Source of the DNA: an uncultured Bacillota bacterium
GTDB taxonomy: Bacteria > Bacillota_A > Clostridia > Peptostreptococcales > Anaerovoracaceae
Length of the DNA stretch: 7,594 bases
Reading direction: 5' to 3'
NCBI GenBank assembly: GCA_946628525.1
Contig: CAMOWO010000029.1
Span: 1 to 7,594, forward strand
Part shown: positions 1 through 6,195 of the stretch, in pieces
Layout of the letters: each line of letters begins with the position of its first letter
How positions within the stretch are numbered: the first letter of the stretch is position 1
Position numbers and translations under genes: made by a program
The notes under the pieces: generated by a model
What the model was told of the DNA's origin: nothing
Database searches by the model: none
The model's input: only the letters and a program-made list of their open reading frames with translations

Positions 1-2
1 AG

Positions 3-119
3 TGCAGAAAGGATCTGAACAGTCAGCTCAACGAGCTGGATATCGATTATTCGGATGCCGTCGCTGACGAGGAGCCTACATCCGGTTCAGGATACCTTAC
101 GTATGAGGACATCAAATAA
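3..119 (+). CDS. C-terminal tail of an unidentified protein (5' end outside window)
   Basis: An open frame enters from the left edge and runs to a TAA stop at 117-119. It encodes about 38 residues, starting CRKDLNSQLNELDIDYSD and ending in LTYEDIK. The tail is acidic and low in hydrophobic residues, with a Gly/Ser-containing stretch before the end, as in a flexible C-terminus. Its stop shares a base with the rmuC start (TAATG), which is typical of translationally coupled genes and supports the reality of this frame. I do not recognise the family from this fragment, and its function cannot be stated. It is very likely the gene directly upstream of rmuC in the same operon. Confidence 0.7.
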   Translation, partial: CRKDLNSQLNELDIDYSDAVADEEPTSGSGYLTYEDIK

Positions 120-1186
120 TGAGCAACACTATCGTGATATTATGTGCGGCGGTACCGGCGTGCATCATGATCATCCTCACGGTGATCCTGCTCATCAGAC
201 TTTCTCAGTCCCAGCAGAGAGAAAGGGAGCGGACCCAGCGGGAAATGCGATATGAGATCGACAGGTCGAGACAGGAAACGGTAAGCGCTGTCCAGAGCAG
301 CATCCAGAACTTCTCTCAGGTCATTGCGCAGAACCAGAAGGATTCCGCCATCATACAGGGACGAAGGATCGCCGAGATGAACCGGCAGATCAATGACAGC
401 CTGCAGCAGGTGAGCAAGGGCCTCGGTCAGATGCAGGGCCTGGCGCAGGATGTGGGGGACCTTCAGAAGCTCCTCAGCAATGTCAAGACCAGAGGCATGA
501 TCGGAGAAGTGCAGCTGGGGGCCATCCTGGAACAGATCCTGGCGCCGGAGCAGTACGACGAAAACGTGGCCGTCACCGGAACATCTGAGCGGGTGGAATT
601 CGCCGTCCGGTTCCCGGGACAGGGAGACGACTTCGTGTACCTTCCCATCGATTCCAAGTTTCCCGCAGATGCCTACACGAAACTTCAGAACGCATACGAG
701 ACCGGGGACAAGCGGATCATCAAGGCGGCCAAGGACAATATGCGGAATGCCGTGATCAAAGCGGCGAGAGATATCAAGACGAAGTACGTCATGCCGCCGA
801 TGACGACGGAATTCGGGATCATGTTTCTCCCTTTTGAGGGGCTCTATGCAGAAGTGCTGAGGATGGACCTGGTGGAGAGACTCCAGAACGAATTCAAGGT
901 CACCGTTGCAGGCCCCACGACCATGGCGGCCATGCTGAACAGCTTCCAGATGGGATTCCGGTCCCTGGCGCTGCAGAAGCAGTCCGGGCAGGTGTGGGAA
1001 ACCCTGACGAAGGCCAGGACGGAGTTCGGTAAATTCGCTGAAGTTCTGGGCAAGACACAGGACAGGCTGGATCAGGCACAGGCAGAACTAGAAAAACTTG
1101 TAGGGCAGCGGACGAGAAGCATCCAGAGAGCGCTGGAGAACGTGGACAAGCTTCACGAGGATCCTGCCCATGAGGAACAAAAATGA
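119..1186 (+). CDS. rmuC: RmuC family DNA recombination protein
   Basis: RmuC proteins are membrane-anchored, coiled-coil proteins with a C-terminal PD-(D/E)XK nuclease-like domain. E. coli rmuC mutants show altered rates of inversion at short inverted repeats; the exact reaction is unsettled. This 355-residue protein starts with an N-terminal membrane helix (about residues 4-26), followed by a long Gln/Glu/Arg-rich coiled coil (about 30-120). The family signature DLQKLLSNVKTRGMIGEVQL is at 114-133, LPIDSKFP around 175-182 (D178 and K180 fit the nuclease D-x-K pair; E130 is a candidate partner), and FLPFEGLYAEV at 236-246. The end is again coiled-coil-like (about 305-350). ATG 119 overlaps the previous stop, with GAGG at 105-108 as a modest Shine-Dalgarno. 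The TGA stop overlaps the next gene's ATG. The length is short to normal for the family. The family call is firm; the catalytic residues are inferred. Confidence 0.95.
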   Translation: MSNTIVILCAAVPACIMIILTVILLIRLSQSQQRERERTQREMRYEIDRSRQETVSAVQSSIQNFSQVIAQNQKDSAIIQGRRIAEMNRQINDSLQQVSKGLGQMQGLAQDVGDLQKLLSNVKTRGMIGEVQLGAILEQILAPEQYDENVAVTGTSERVEFAVRFPGQGDDFVYLPIDSKFPADAYTKLQNAYETGDKRIIKAAKDNMRNAVIKAARDIKTKYVMPPMTTEFGIMFLPFEGLYAEVLRMDLVERLQNEFKVTVAGPTTMAAMLNSFQMGFRSLALQKQSGQVWETLTKARTEFGKFAEVLGKTQDRLDQAQAELEKLVGQRTRSIQRALENVDKLHEDPAHEEQK

Positions 1187-1887
1187 GTATATACGCTATA
1201 GGTGATCTTCACCTTGCCACATCTCCCGATATAGATAAACCGATGGACGGCTTCGGGCCTCTCTGGGTGGACCACACCTTGCGGTTCCAGAAGTACTGGA
1301 AAGAGATGATCGGCCCGGAGGATACGGTGATCGTTCCCGGAGATATCTCCTGGGGGCTCCGCTACGATGAGGCGCTTCCCGATCTTCAGCTCATTGACGG
1401 GCTTCCGGGAAAGAAGATCTTCGTCAAGGGCAATCACGACTTGTGGTGGACATCCATCACGAAGCTGAACAAAGCCTTCGAGACCATAACATTTCTCCAG
1501 AACGATTGTATATATTGTGAGGGGATCTATATATGCGGCAGCAGAGGATGGATCACACCGGACAACGATGACTTCACACAGTCCGACGATGTGGTCTACA
1601 AGAGAGAACTGCTGCGCATGAAGATGTCACTCGATGCGGCGGCGGAAAGACAGAAGGAAGTCCCCGGAGAGATCCTGGGAGTCATGCATTTTCCGCCGGT
1701 ATCAAAAAAATCGTCGTTTTCAGGCTTCCAACAGTTGTTTATGGACCGTGGGGTCAAAAAAGCGATCTACGGCCACGTACACGGCGAAGAGGGCTTCAAA
1801 ACGGCCATCCAGGGTCCGTACCACGGTACGGAATACCATCTTGTGTCCCTGGATTACCTGAGATGCATTCCTTTTAAGGTAAAGTAG
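1183..1887 (+). CDS. Calcineurin-like metallophosphoesterase (COG1768-type phosphohydrolase)
   Basis: This is a predicted dinuclear metal phosphohydrolase of 234 residues, cytosolic, with no signal peptide or membrane helix. The metallophosphoesterase motifs appear in order: GDLH (D8, H10), GDISW (D54), GNHD (N84, H85), a lone His in MHFPP (H169), and GHVHG (H198, H200). All expected metal ligands are therefore present and the enzyme should be active. The GDISWG and KGNHDLWW contexts match the small family I know as COG1768, whose physiological substrate is not established. The ATG overlaps the rmuC stop (ATGA), so translation is probably coupled to rmuC. Its TAG stop at 1885-1887 overlaps the Shine-Dalgarno of the phosphorylase gene downstream. 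A role with RmuC in nucleic-acid metabolism, or with the phosphorylase in nucleotide turnover, would be suggested by position only. Confidence 0.92.
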   Translation: MSIYAIGDLHLATSPDIDKPMDGFGPLWVDHTLRFQKYWKEMIGPEDTVIVPGDISWGLRYDEALPDLQLIDGLPGKKIFVKGNHDLWWTSITKLNKAFETITFLQNDCIYCEGIYICGSRGWITPDNDDFTQSDDVVYKRELLRMKMSLDAAAERQKEVPGEILGVMHFPPVSKKSSFSGFQQLFMDRGVKKAIYGHVHGEEGFKTAIQGPYHGTEYHLVSLDYLRCIPFKVK

Positions 1888-1893
1888 GAGGGG
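1886..1893 (+). promoter_or_regulatory. Strong Shine-Dalgarno (AGGAGGGG) that fixes an ATC start for pdp
   Basis: AGGAGGGG at 1886-1893 is the strongest ribosome-binding site in the window. Six bases later lies ATC at 1900-1902, in the phosphorylase frame; there is no ATG, GTG or TTG at that spacing. The site begins inside the TAG stop of the metallophosphoesterase gene (1885-1887), so ribosomes ending there could reinitiate on pdp. Confidence 0.8.
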
Positions 1894-1899
1894 ATCAGT

Positions 1900-3198
1900 A
1901 TCAATACTTTAGATATCATAACGAAAAAAAGAAACGGCGGTGTCCTGACAGATGAAGAGATCGCCTATCTCATAAACGGATTCACGCAAGGCCAGATCCC
2001 GGACTACCAGATGTCCGCGTTCCTGATGGCCGTATACTTCAAAGGCATGTCAAAAGAAGAAACGGTCTGCCTGACGAAGGTGATGCGTGATTCCGGTGAT
2101 GTGGCGGACCTTACCGGGATCTCCGGCATCAAGGTGGACAAGCACAGCACCGGCGGAGTGGGGGACAAGACGACCCTCATCGTCGCCCCGGCAGCGGCAG
2201 CATGCGGCGTTCCCATCGCCAAGATGAGCGGACGTGGCCTGGGCTTCACCGGCGGCACGGTGGATAAGCTGGAAGCCATCCCGGGATATAAGACATCCCT
2301 TGAGCGCGAGGAATTCACGAATCAGGTAAACGACGTGGGGATCGCCCTCATCGGACAGACGGGACACATCGCCCCGGCAGACAAGAAGATCTACGCGCTG
2401 CGGGACGTGACGGCTACCGTGGAGAACCTGAGCCTCATTACTTCCAGCATCATGAGCAAAAAACTCGCGTCCGGTTCCGACGCCATCGTTTTGGATGTAA
2501 AGTGCGGGCGTGGCGCGTTCATGAAGGACGAAGCGTCGGCCGCAGAGCTCGCCGCTCTCATGGTGGAGATCGGGAATGCGGCAGGCAAGAAGACCATGGC
2601 GCTCATCACGGATATGGACCAGCCTCTTGGGAACGCCGTCGGCAATACTTTGGAAGTCATCGAAGCCATAGAGACCCTGAAGGGGAAGGGTCCTTCGGAC
2701 ATCACGGAGCTGAGCATCGAGCTGGCGGCCATGATGATCTTTGCAGGTGAGAAGGCTTCGGATCTTGACGAAGCCAGGAAGATGGCAAAAGAAGCGGTGA
2801 CGGGAGGCGCAGGACTTGATAAACTCCGGGCTCTCATCGAAGCCCAGGGCGGAGACAGCAGCGTCATCGATGATTATTCACTCCTTCCGCAGTGCGACAA
2901 AGTATATGAGGTCAAAGCGGAAGAGGAGGGATACATCACCCAGATCGATGCCATGGGGATCGGCATCGCCTCACAGCATACAGGCGCCGGCAGAGCAAGA
3001 AAAGAAGACGACATCGACCCGGGCGCCGGCATCGTACTCAAGGTGAAAGTCGGCAGCATGGTGAGGAAGGGAGATGTATTGGCTCTCGTGTACACGAACA
3101 GAGATCCGGGACAGATCGTAGACGAAGTCAGCGGGGCTATAAGGATCTCAAAAGAGAAAATAAAAAATCATAGTTTGATTAAACGGTGTGTTTTGTAG
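1900..3198 (+). CDS. pdp: Pyrimidine-nucleoside phosphorylase with ATC start
   Basis: Catalyses reversible phosphorolysis of uridine, deoxyuridine and thymidine to free base and (deoxy)ribose-1-phosphate, in cytosolic pyrimidine salvage. From ATC 1900 the protein has 432 residues, the usual length. The phosphate-binding KHSTGGVGD is at 81-89, the family signature SGRGLGFTGGTVDKLE at 110-125, and the base-binding residues R168, S183 and K187 fall at exactly the numbers I recall for Bacillus enzymes. K108 fits a pyrimidine-nucleoside rather than a thymidine-specific enzyme. A C-terminal domain with GAGRARKEDDIDPGAGI follows. The first ATG in frame (2011) is residue 38 and would delete conserved N-terminal sequence (LDIITKKRNGG, IPDYQMSA), so it is not the natural start. 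ATC is inferred from the Shine-Dalgarno and from colinearity; a mutated or misread ATG is the alternative. It is the last gene of the operon, and no terminator is visible after it. Confidence 0.93.
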   Translation: MNTLDIITKKRNGGVLTDEEIAYLINGFTQGQIPDYQMSAFLMAVYFKGMSKEETVCLTKVMRDSGDVADLTGISGIKVDKHSTGGVGDKTTLIVAPAAAACGVPIAKMSGRGLGFTGGTVDKLEAIPGYKTSLEREEFTNQVNDVGIALIGQTGHIAPADKKIYALRDVTATVENLSLITSSIMSKKLASGSDAIVLDVKCGRGAFMKDEASAAELAALMVEIGNAAGKKTMALITDMDQPLGNAVGNTLEVIEAIETLKGKGPSDITELSIELAAMMIFAGEKASDLDEARKMAKEAVTGGAGLDKLRALIEAQGGDSSVIDDYSLLPQCDKVYEVKAEEEGYITQIDAMGIGIASQHTGAGRARKEDDIDPGAGIVLKVKVGSMVRKGDVLALVYTNRDPGQIVDEVSGAIRISKEKIKNHSLIKRCVL

Positions 3199-3204
3199 TA
3201 TATT
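3175..3204 (+). promoter_or_regulatory. Weak candidate promoter at the end of pdp
   Basis: TTGATT (3175-3180) and TATATT (3199-3204) are separated by 18 bases and would start transcription near 3211, upstream of the TetR-family gene. Each hexamer differs from consensus in one or two positions, and the region is AT-rich, so chance matches are likely. It is an alternative or addition to the extended -10 at 3244-3252. Confidence 0.3.
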
Positions 3205-3232
3205 GTAATAGCAGACATAAATCATATTATTA

Positions 3233-3245
3233 CATATGACATATG
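3233..3245. promoter_or_regulatory. Candidate operator, CATATG-A-CATATG palindrome
   Basis: Two CATATG hexamers (3233-3238, 3240-3245) surround one base and form a 13-bp palindrome. A wider inverted repeat, ATCATAT (3221-3227) and ATATGAT (3241-3247), overlaps it. The palindrome abuts the extended -10 of the TetR-family gene, the usual place for an autoregulatory TetR operator. Assignment to this regulator is inferred from position; AT-rich palindromes can arise by chance. Confidence 0.45.
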
Positions 3246-3252
3246 ATAAAAT
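3244..3252 (+). promoter_or_regulatory. Candidate extended -10 promoter of the TetR-family gene
   Basis: TGATAAAAT is a TGn extended -10 with TAAAAT, five of six bases matching TATAAT. The hexamer 17 bases upstream (ATATTA, 3224-3229) is a poor -35, which an extended -10 can tolerate. Transcription would begin near 3259, leaving a leader of about 14 bases with GGGGG (3262-3266) as ribosome-binding site before ATG 3273. Confidence 0.45.
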
Positions 3253-3272
3253 AGCAACCACGGGGGTAATAT

Positions 3273-3953
3273 ATGAACATCAAGAGAACGAGAGAAGCAA
3301 TTTTGGACAGCGCCATTGAGATCTTCAATGAGAAGCGAACATCAAAGGTCAGCACAGTGCAGATCGCAGATTATATGGGCATCAGTCCCGGAAATCTGTA
3401 TTACTATTTCCATAACAAGGAAGATATCGTAAGGTGTATCTGGCATGAGAGGATCATGAAGGACCTCGAAGAGACGAAGAACCATCCGCTGGAGTTATCC
3501 AAGGGACAGGATATCGTTACGATGCTGAACGTGCTCATCGATCACATAAGCAATTTCTACTTTTTCTATTCAGAAATCTCCACGCTGCTCCACAACGACT
3601 CGCTGCTGCAGGAAGAAATGGACGAAGTGAAGAAGACGAACCTGCAGGAACTCTACGGTTTCATCAAGAGGATCTCCGATGACGGACTCCTCGAGCTCAA
3701 AGATGAGGAGGAGATGCTCCTTGCGTCCGATATGATCTATTCTATGATCTGCAAGGCATTCTGCGGCAACTTTACGTACTGTGTCGAACTTACGGAAAAG
3801 AAAGAGATGAAGGAACTCTATCTCGTGAACATCCTCGAGATCATCAAGACGTACTGCACAGAGGCGTGCTGGGACGGCATCATGGAGGAACTGGCAAACG
3901 TGGATATCGACTACAACAAAAATGTACGTTTGCTCCGTGCACAGTTCTCATAA
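3273..3953 (+). CDS. TetR/AcrR family transcriptional regulator
   Basis: A 226-residue one-component regulator. The N-terminal DNA-binding domain (about residues 1-52) has the TetR layout: TREAILDSAIEIFNE as helix 1, then a helix-turn-helix VSTVQIADYMGISPGNLYYYF at 26-46, followed by HNKEDIV. The GNLYYYFHNKEDI form resembles TetR members that carry the PF13972-type ligand domain, though I cannot confirm that. Residues from about 60 on are helical, with aromatic and acidic stretches, and would bind an unknown ligand and dimerise. The start ATG 3273 has GGGGG at 3262-3266. A CATATG palindrome lies just upstream and suggests self-repression. The gene has its own candidate promoter and an intrinsic terminator after it, so it is probably monocistronic or partly read from pdp. 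Its targets are unknown; the adjacent envelope operon has a differently sequenced palindrome. Confidence 0.92.
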   Translation: MNIKRTREAILDSAIEIFNEKRTSKVSTVQIADYMGISPGNLYYYFHNKEDIVRCIWHERIMKDLEETKNHPLELSKGQDIVTMLNVLIDHISNFYFFYSEISTLLHNDSLLQEEMDEVKKTNLQELYGFIKRISDDGLLELKDEEEMLLASDMIYSMICKAFCGNFTYCVELTEKKEMKELYLVNILEIIKTYCTEACWDGIMEELANVDIDYNKNVRLLRAQFS

Positions 3954-3978
3954 AAATAAAATCAAGAAATGAGAAAAC

Positions 3979-4007
3979 AAGGCATCACCGGCAGGTGGTG
4001 CCTTTTA
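3979..4007 (+). terminator. Intrinsic terminator after the TetR-family gene
   Basis: GGCATCACC (3981-3989), a GGCA loop, and GGTGGTGCC (3994-4002) form a 9-bp stem with one U-G pair. Flanking AA/TT (3979-3980, 4003-4004) can extend it to 11 pairs. TTTTAT follows the stem. It lies 28 bases after the regulator's stop and separates it from the next promoter. Confidence 0.9.
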
Positions 4008-4022
4008 TATGAAAGAGGGGAG

Positions 4023-4044
4023 AATCGTTGACATTTCAACGATT
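4023..4044. promoter_or_regulatory. Perfect 9-bp inverted repeat overlapping the -35 (candidate operator)
   Basis: AATCGTTGA (4023-4031) and TCAACGATT (4036-4044) are perfect reverse complements separated by CATT. The left arm supplies the first four bases of the TTGACA -35 element. The repeat lies upstream of the expected transcription start and is not followed by a T-tract, so it should act as DNA, not as a terminator. A dimeric repressor bound here would block sigma-A access. The binding protein is unknown. Confidence 0.65.
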
Positions 4045-4056
4045 AATTGTTAGAAT
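4028..4056 (+). promoter_or_regulatory. Strong sigma-A type promoter of the envelope operon
   Basis: TTGACA (4028-4033) is a perfect -35. After 17 bases comes TAGAAT (4051-4056), five of six to consensus, preceded by TGT, which makes an extended -10 (4048-4050). Transcription should start near 4063, giving a leader of about 50 bases with GGGAG (4102-4106) seven bases before ATG 4114. A second, AT-rich inverted repeat (ATTAATT 4042-4048, AATTAAT 4064-4070) brackets the -10 but may be chance. Confidence 0.85.
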
Positions 4057-4113
4057 CTTAGTAAATTAATGGTAAAAATGAGGATATTTCATTAAGTTTA
4101 CGGGAGTTAATTT

Positions 4114-6183
4114 ATGTTAACTGGAAGCTGCTCCGGAGTGAAAAAAGTGATCTGCAGGATCACCATCGTGATGATGCTGGCCCTTGCCTTTACAGGCGTG
4201 GGGCTTTCGGGCGCTTCCTTTTCCTATGCCCTCGATAAGGTCGTTAAGGTCCAGGCCTCCAGTCTCATCCTGCGGTCCGGTGCGGGAACGTCGTATAAGA
4301 AGCTCACCAGCCTGCCGAAGGGCACGTGCAGAGTCGTGGCCGGAAGCAAGAAGGACAGCAAGGGCACGGTCTGGTACAAGGTCAGCTACGATTCCAAGAC
4401 TGGATACATCAGTTCTGACTATGTAGACGTAATTTCATTATCGGTAACCAAGCTTTCGGGGCTCCAGGGGAAGATCTCCGCTTCCGGTAAATCCGTTGCC
4501 GCGAGAAATGGCCCCGGAACGATCTATACGAAAGTGTATTCCCTCAAGGACGGTACGAGTTTTACCATCACCGGCAAGGCAAAGGATGTCAATGGCCAGC
4601 TCTGGTACCGCTTCATCCGCAGCGGATCGGAAGTTTTCGTGTATTCCGGCAAGGTGAAGACCTCGAAGATCACAAAGTCATCTTCGACCACCAAGAGTTC
4701 CAGTTCATCTTCTTCGGCGACAAGTACGACAGCCTCGCTGAAGGGTACCGTGAACATCTCATCAGGTTCCCTGAACGTGCGCAGTGGTCCGGGAACGGAG
4801 TATGATGTCCTGGGGTCGCTGGCCAAGGGGAAGACCTTTACCATCAAAGGCCAGAAAAAATCTACGGCCGGTCTCGTCTGGTACTCGCTTGATTTCAGCG
4901 GCAAGACCGGGTATGTCGCTTCAAGCTACATCAAAACATCCACGGGGAGCGCATCCTCTTCCTCTACATCTGCGACAAAAGCAACGTCCACCACATCTTC
5001 CGGTTCAAAGTACACCATCGGTGTCGTCGATGGATCGTCGGTCAATGTCAGAAGCGGTGCGGGCGTTACCTATAAGAAACTGGGGCAGCTTTCGGACGGC
5101 TCCATCATAACGATCAATGGATCTGCCAAGGCCTCCAACGGTGTCAAGTGGTACAAGTTCAAGTACAACTCCAAGACAGCTTACATCTGCTCGTCCTACG
5201 TCATTGCGAAAACAGTAAAAACGGATGCGGCCTTCGAGAAGGAAATGACGAAACAGGGGTTCCCCGCAAGCTATAAACCGGGTCTGCGCCTGATCCACGC
5301 CATCCATCCGAAATGGAAGATCAAAGGATACAAGGTCGGGATCAGCTGGAGCACGGCTCTCAGCGCACAGACGAAGAGCCCCGGCATCAACGTGTTAGAA
5401 AGTTCGGAGCCGAAGTCCTACCGGTCAAAGGTGAAGGGTGCCTATAACTCCAAGACGAAGAAATGGACCATATTCGACGGCAGGTGGTACGCCGCCAGCA
5501 AGACGGTGGTAGCTCATTACATGGATCCGCGGAATTTCATAAACGAGAAGGGGATCTACCAGTTCATGACCCATAAGTATGATGCGTCCTCCCAGAACGC
5601 AGCTACCGTCAGGGCCGTTGTCAAAGGATCCTTCATGGAGACGAGAGCCACCGGCAACTCGAAATACCCGAAGTATCCGGAACTGATCAATGCCGCCGGT
5701 AAGGCATCCGATGTGAACCCGAACGTCATCGCCGCGATGATCTATCAGGAGCAGGGAAGCAGAGGCGCCAGCGGCCTGATCTCCGGCAAGTATTCCGGCT
5801 ACAAAGGCTACTACAATTTCTTCAACATCGGCGCCTACACCACTTCCTCCATGTCAGCAGTACAGAGAGGCCTGTGGTATGCCAAGCAGTCCGGCAGTTA
5901 CGGCAGGCCTTGGAACAGCGTCTATAAATCCATCACAGGCGGCGCTAAATTCTACGCCTCCAACTATGTGAATGCGAAGCAGGATACCTACTACTACAAA
6001 AAATTCAACGTGAAGAACGGTGCGTCGAGAATCGGCGTCCATCAGTATATGACGAAAGTCAGTGCAGCAGCAGAGGAAGGCAGGATCCTCCGCAAGGGCT
6101 TCAAAGAGAACATGTCCTATGCGGCGGTCATTGAGATCCCGATCTATAACAACATGCCGTCCTCTCCGGTGAAACTTCCATAA
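4114..6183 (+). CDS. Exported SH3b-repeat protein with C-terminal glucosaminidase domain
   Basis: A probable peptidoglycan hydrolase of 689 residues that would cleave GlcNAc-MurNAc glycan bonds outside the membrane. A signal peptide occupies residues 1-39 (basic KK and R15, hydrophobic 16-33, likely cleavage after SYA at 39). Four bacterial SH3 repeats follow at about 43-107, 118-181, 211-275 and 299-364, with cores such as NVRSGPG (221-227) and NVRSGAG (311-317). Ser/Thr linkers separate repeats 2/3 (about 185-208) and 3/4 (276-298). Repeat 2 is divergent (AARNGPG, and no GYVxSSYV end). The C-terminal part (about 370-689) resembles the LytD-type glucosaminidase family: MDPRNFI at 470-476, IYQEQGS at 543-549 with E546 the likely acid, NFFNIGAY at 568-575, and IPIYNNMP near the end, as in clostridial relatives. 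ATG 4114 has GGGAG at 4102-4106. It is the first gene of a two-gene operon. Confidence 0.9.
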   Translation: MLTGSCSGVKKVICRITIVMMLALAFTGVGLSGASFSYALDKVVKVQASSLILRSGAGTSYKKLTSLPKGTCRVVAGSKKDSKGTVWYKVSYDSKTGYISSDYVDVISLSVTKLSGLQGKISASGKSVAARNGPGTIYTKVYSLKDGTSFTITGKAKDVNGQLWYRFIRSGSEVFVYSGKVKTSKITKSSSTTKSSSSSSSATSTTASLKGTVNISSGSLNVRSGPGTEYDVLGSLAKGKTFTIKGQKKSTAGLVWYSLDFSGKTGYVASSYIKTSTGSASSSSTSATKATSTTSSGSKYTIGVVDGSSVNVRSGAGVTYKKLGQLSDGSIITINGSAKASNGVKWYKFKYNSKTAYICSSYVIAKTVKTDAAFEKEMTKQGFPASYKPGLRLIHAIHPKWKIKGYKVGISWSTALSAQTKSPGINVLESSEPKSYRSKVKGAYNSKTKKWTIFDGRWYAASKTVVAHYMDPRNFINEKGIYQFMTHKYDASSQNAATVRAVVKGSFMETRATGNSKYPKYPELINAAGKASDVNPNVIAAMIYQEQGSRGASGLISGKYSGYKGYYNFFNIGAYTTSSMSAVQRGLWYAKQSGSYGRPWNSVYKSITGGAKFYASNYVNAKQDTYYYKKFNVKNGASRIGVHQYMTKVSAAAEEGRILRKGFKENMSYAAVIEIPIYNNMPSSPVKLP

Positions 6184-6195
6184 GAGGTGATAGCG

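Noticed and set aside
1816..1831. CCGTACC-AC-GGTACGG perfect 7-bp inverted repeat
   Set aside because: It lies inside the conserved C-terminal coding part of the metallophosphoesterase (GPYHGTEYH). The two-base loop is too small for a good hairpin and no T-tract follows, so it is probably coincidental.
3166..3180. AATCA/TGATT hairpin as a pdp terminator
   Set aside because: The stem is only 5 AT-rich pairs, lies before the stop codon of pdp, and has no U-run after it.
4069..4095. Leader mini-ORF (ATG to TAA, eight codons) in the 5' untranslated region of the envelope operon
   Set aside because: There is no Shine-Dalgarno before it, and no attenuator hairpin or run of one regulatory amino acid. 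An AT-rich leader gives such frames by chance.
4114..6183. Dockerin in the SH3b-glucosaminidase that could pair with the cohesin-like domain
   Set aside because: No paired calcium-binding DxNxDG loops are present anywhere in the 689 residues.
6187..6189. GTG 6187 as the start of the cohesin-like protein
   Set aside because: It lies inside the AGAGGTG ribosome-binding site, which is correctly spaced for ATG 6196.
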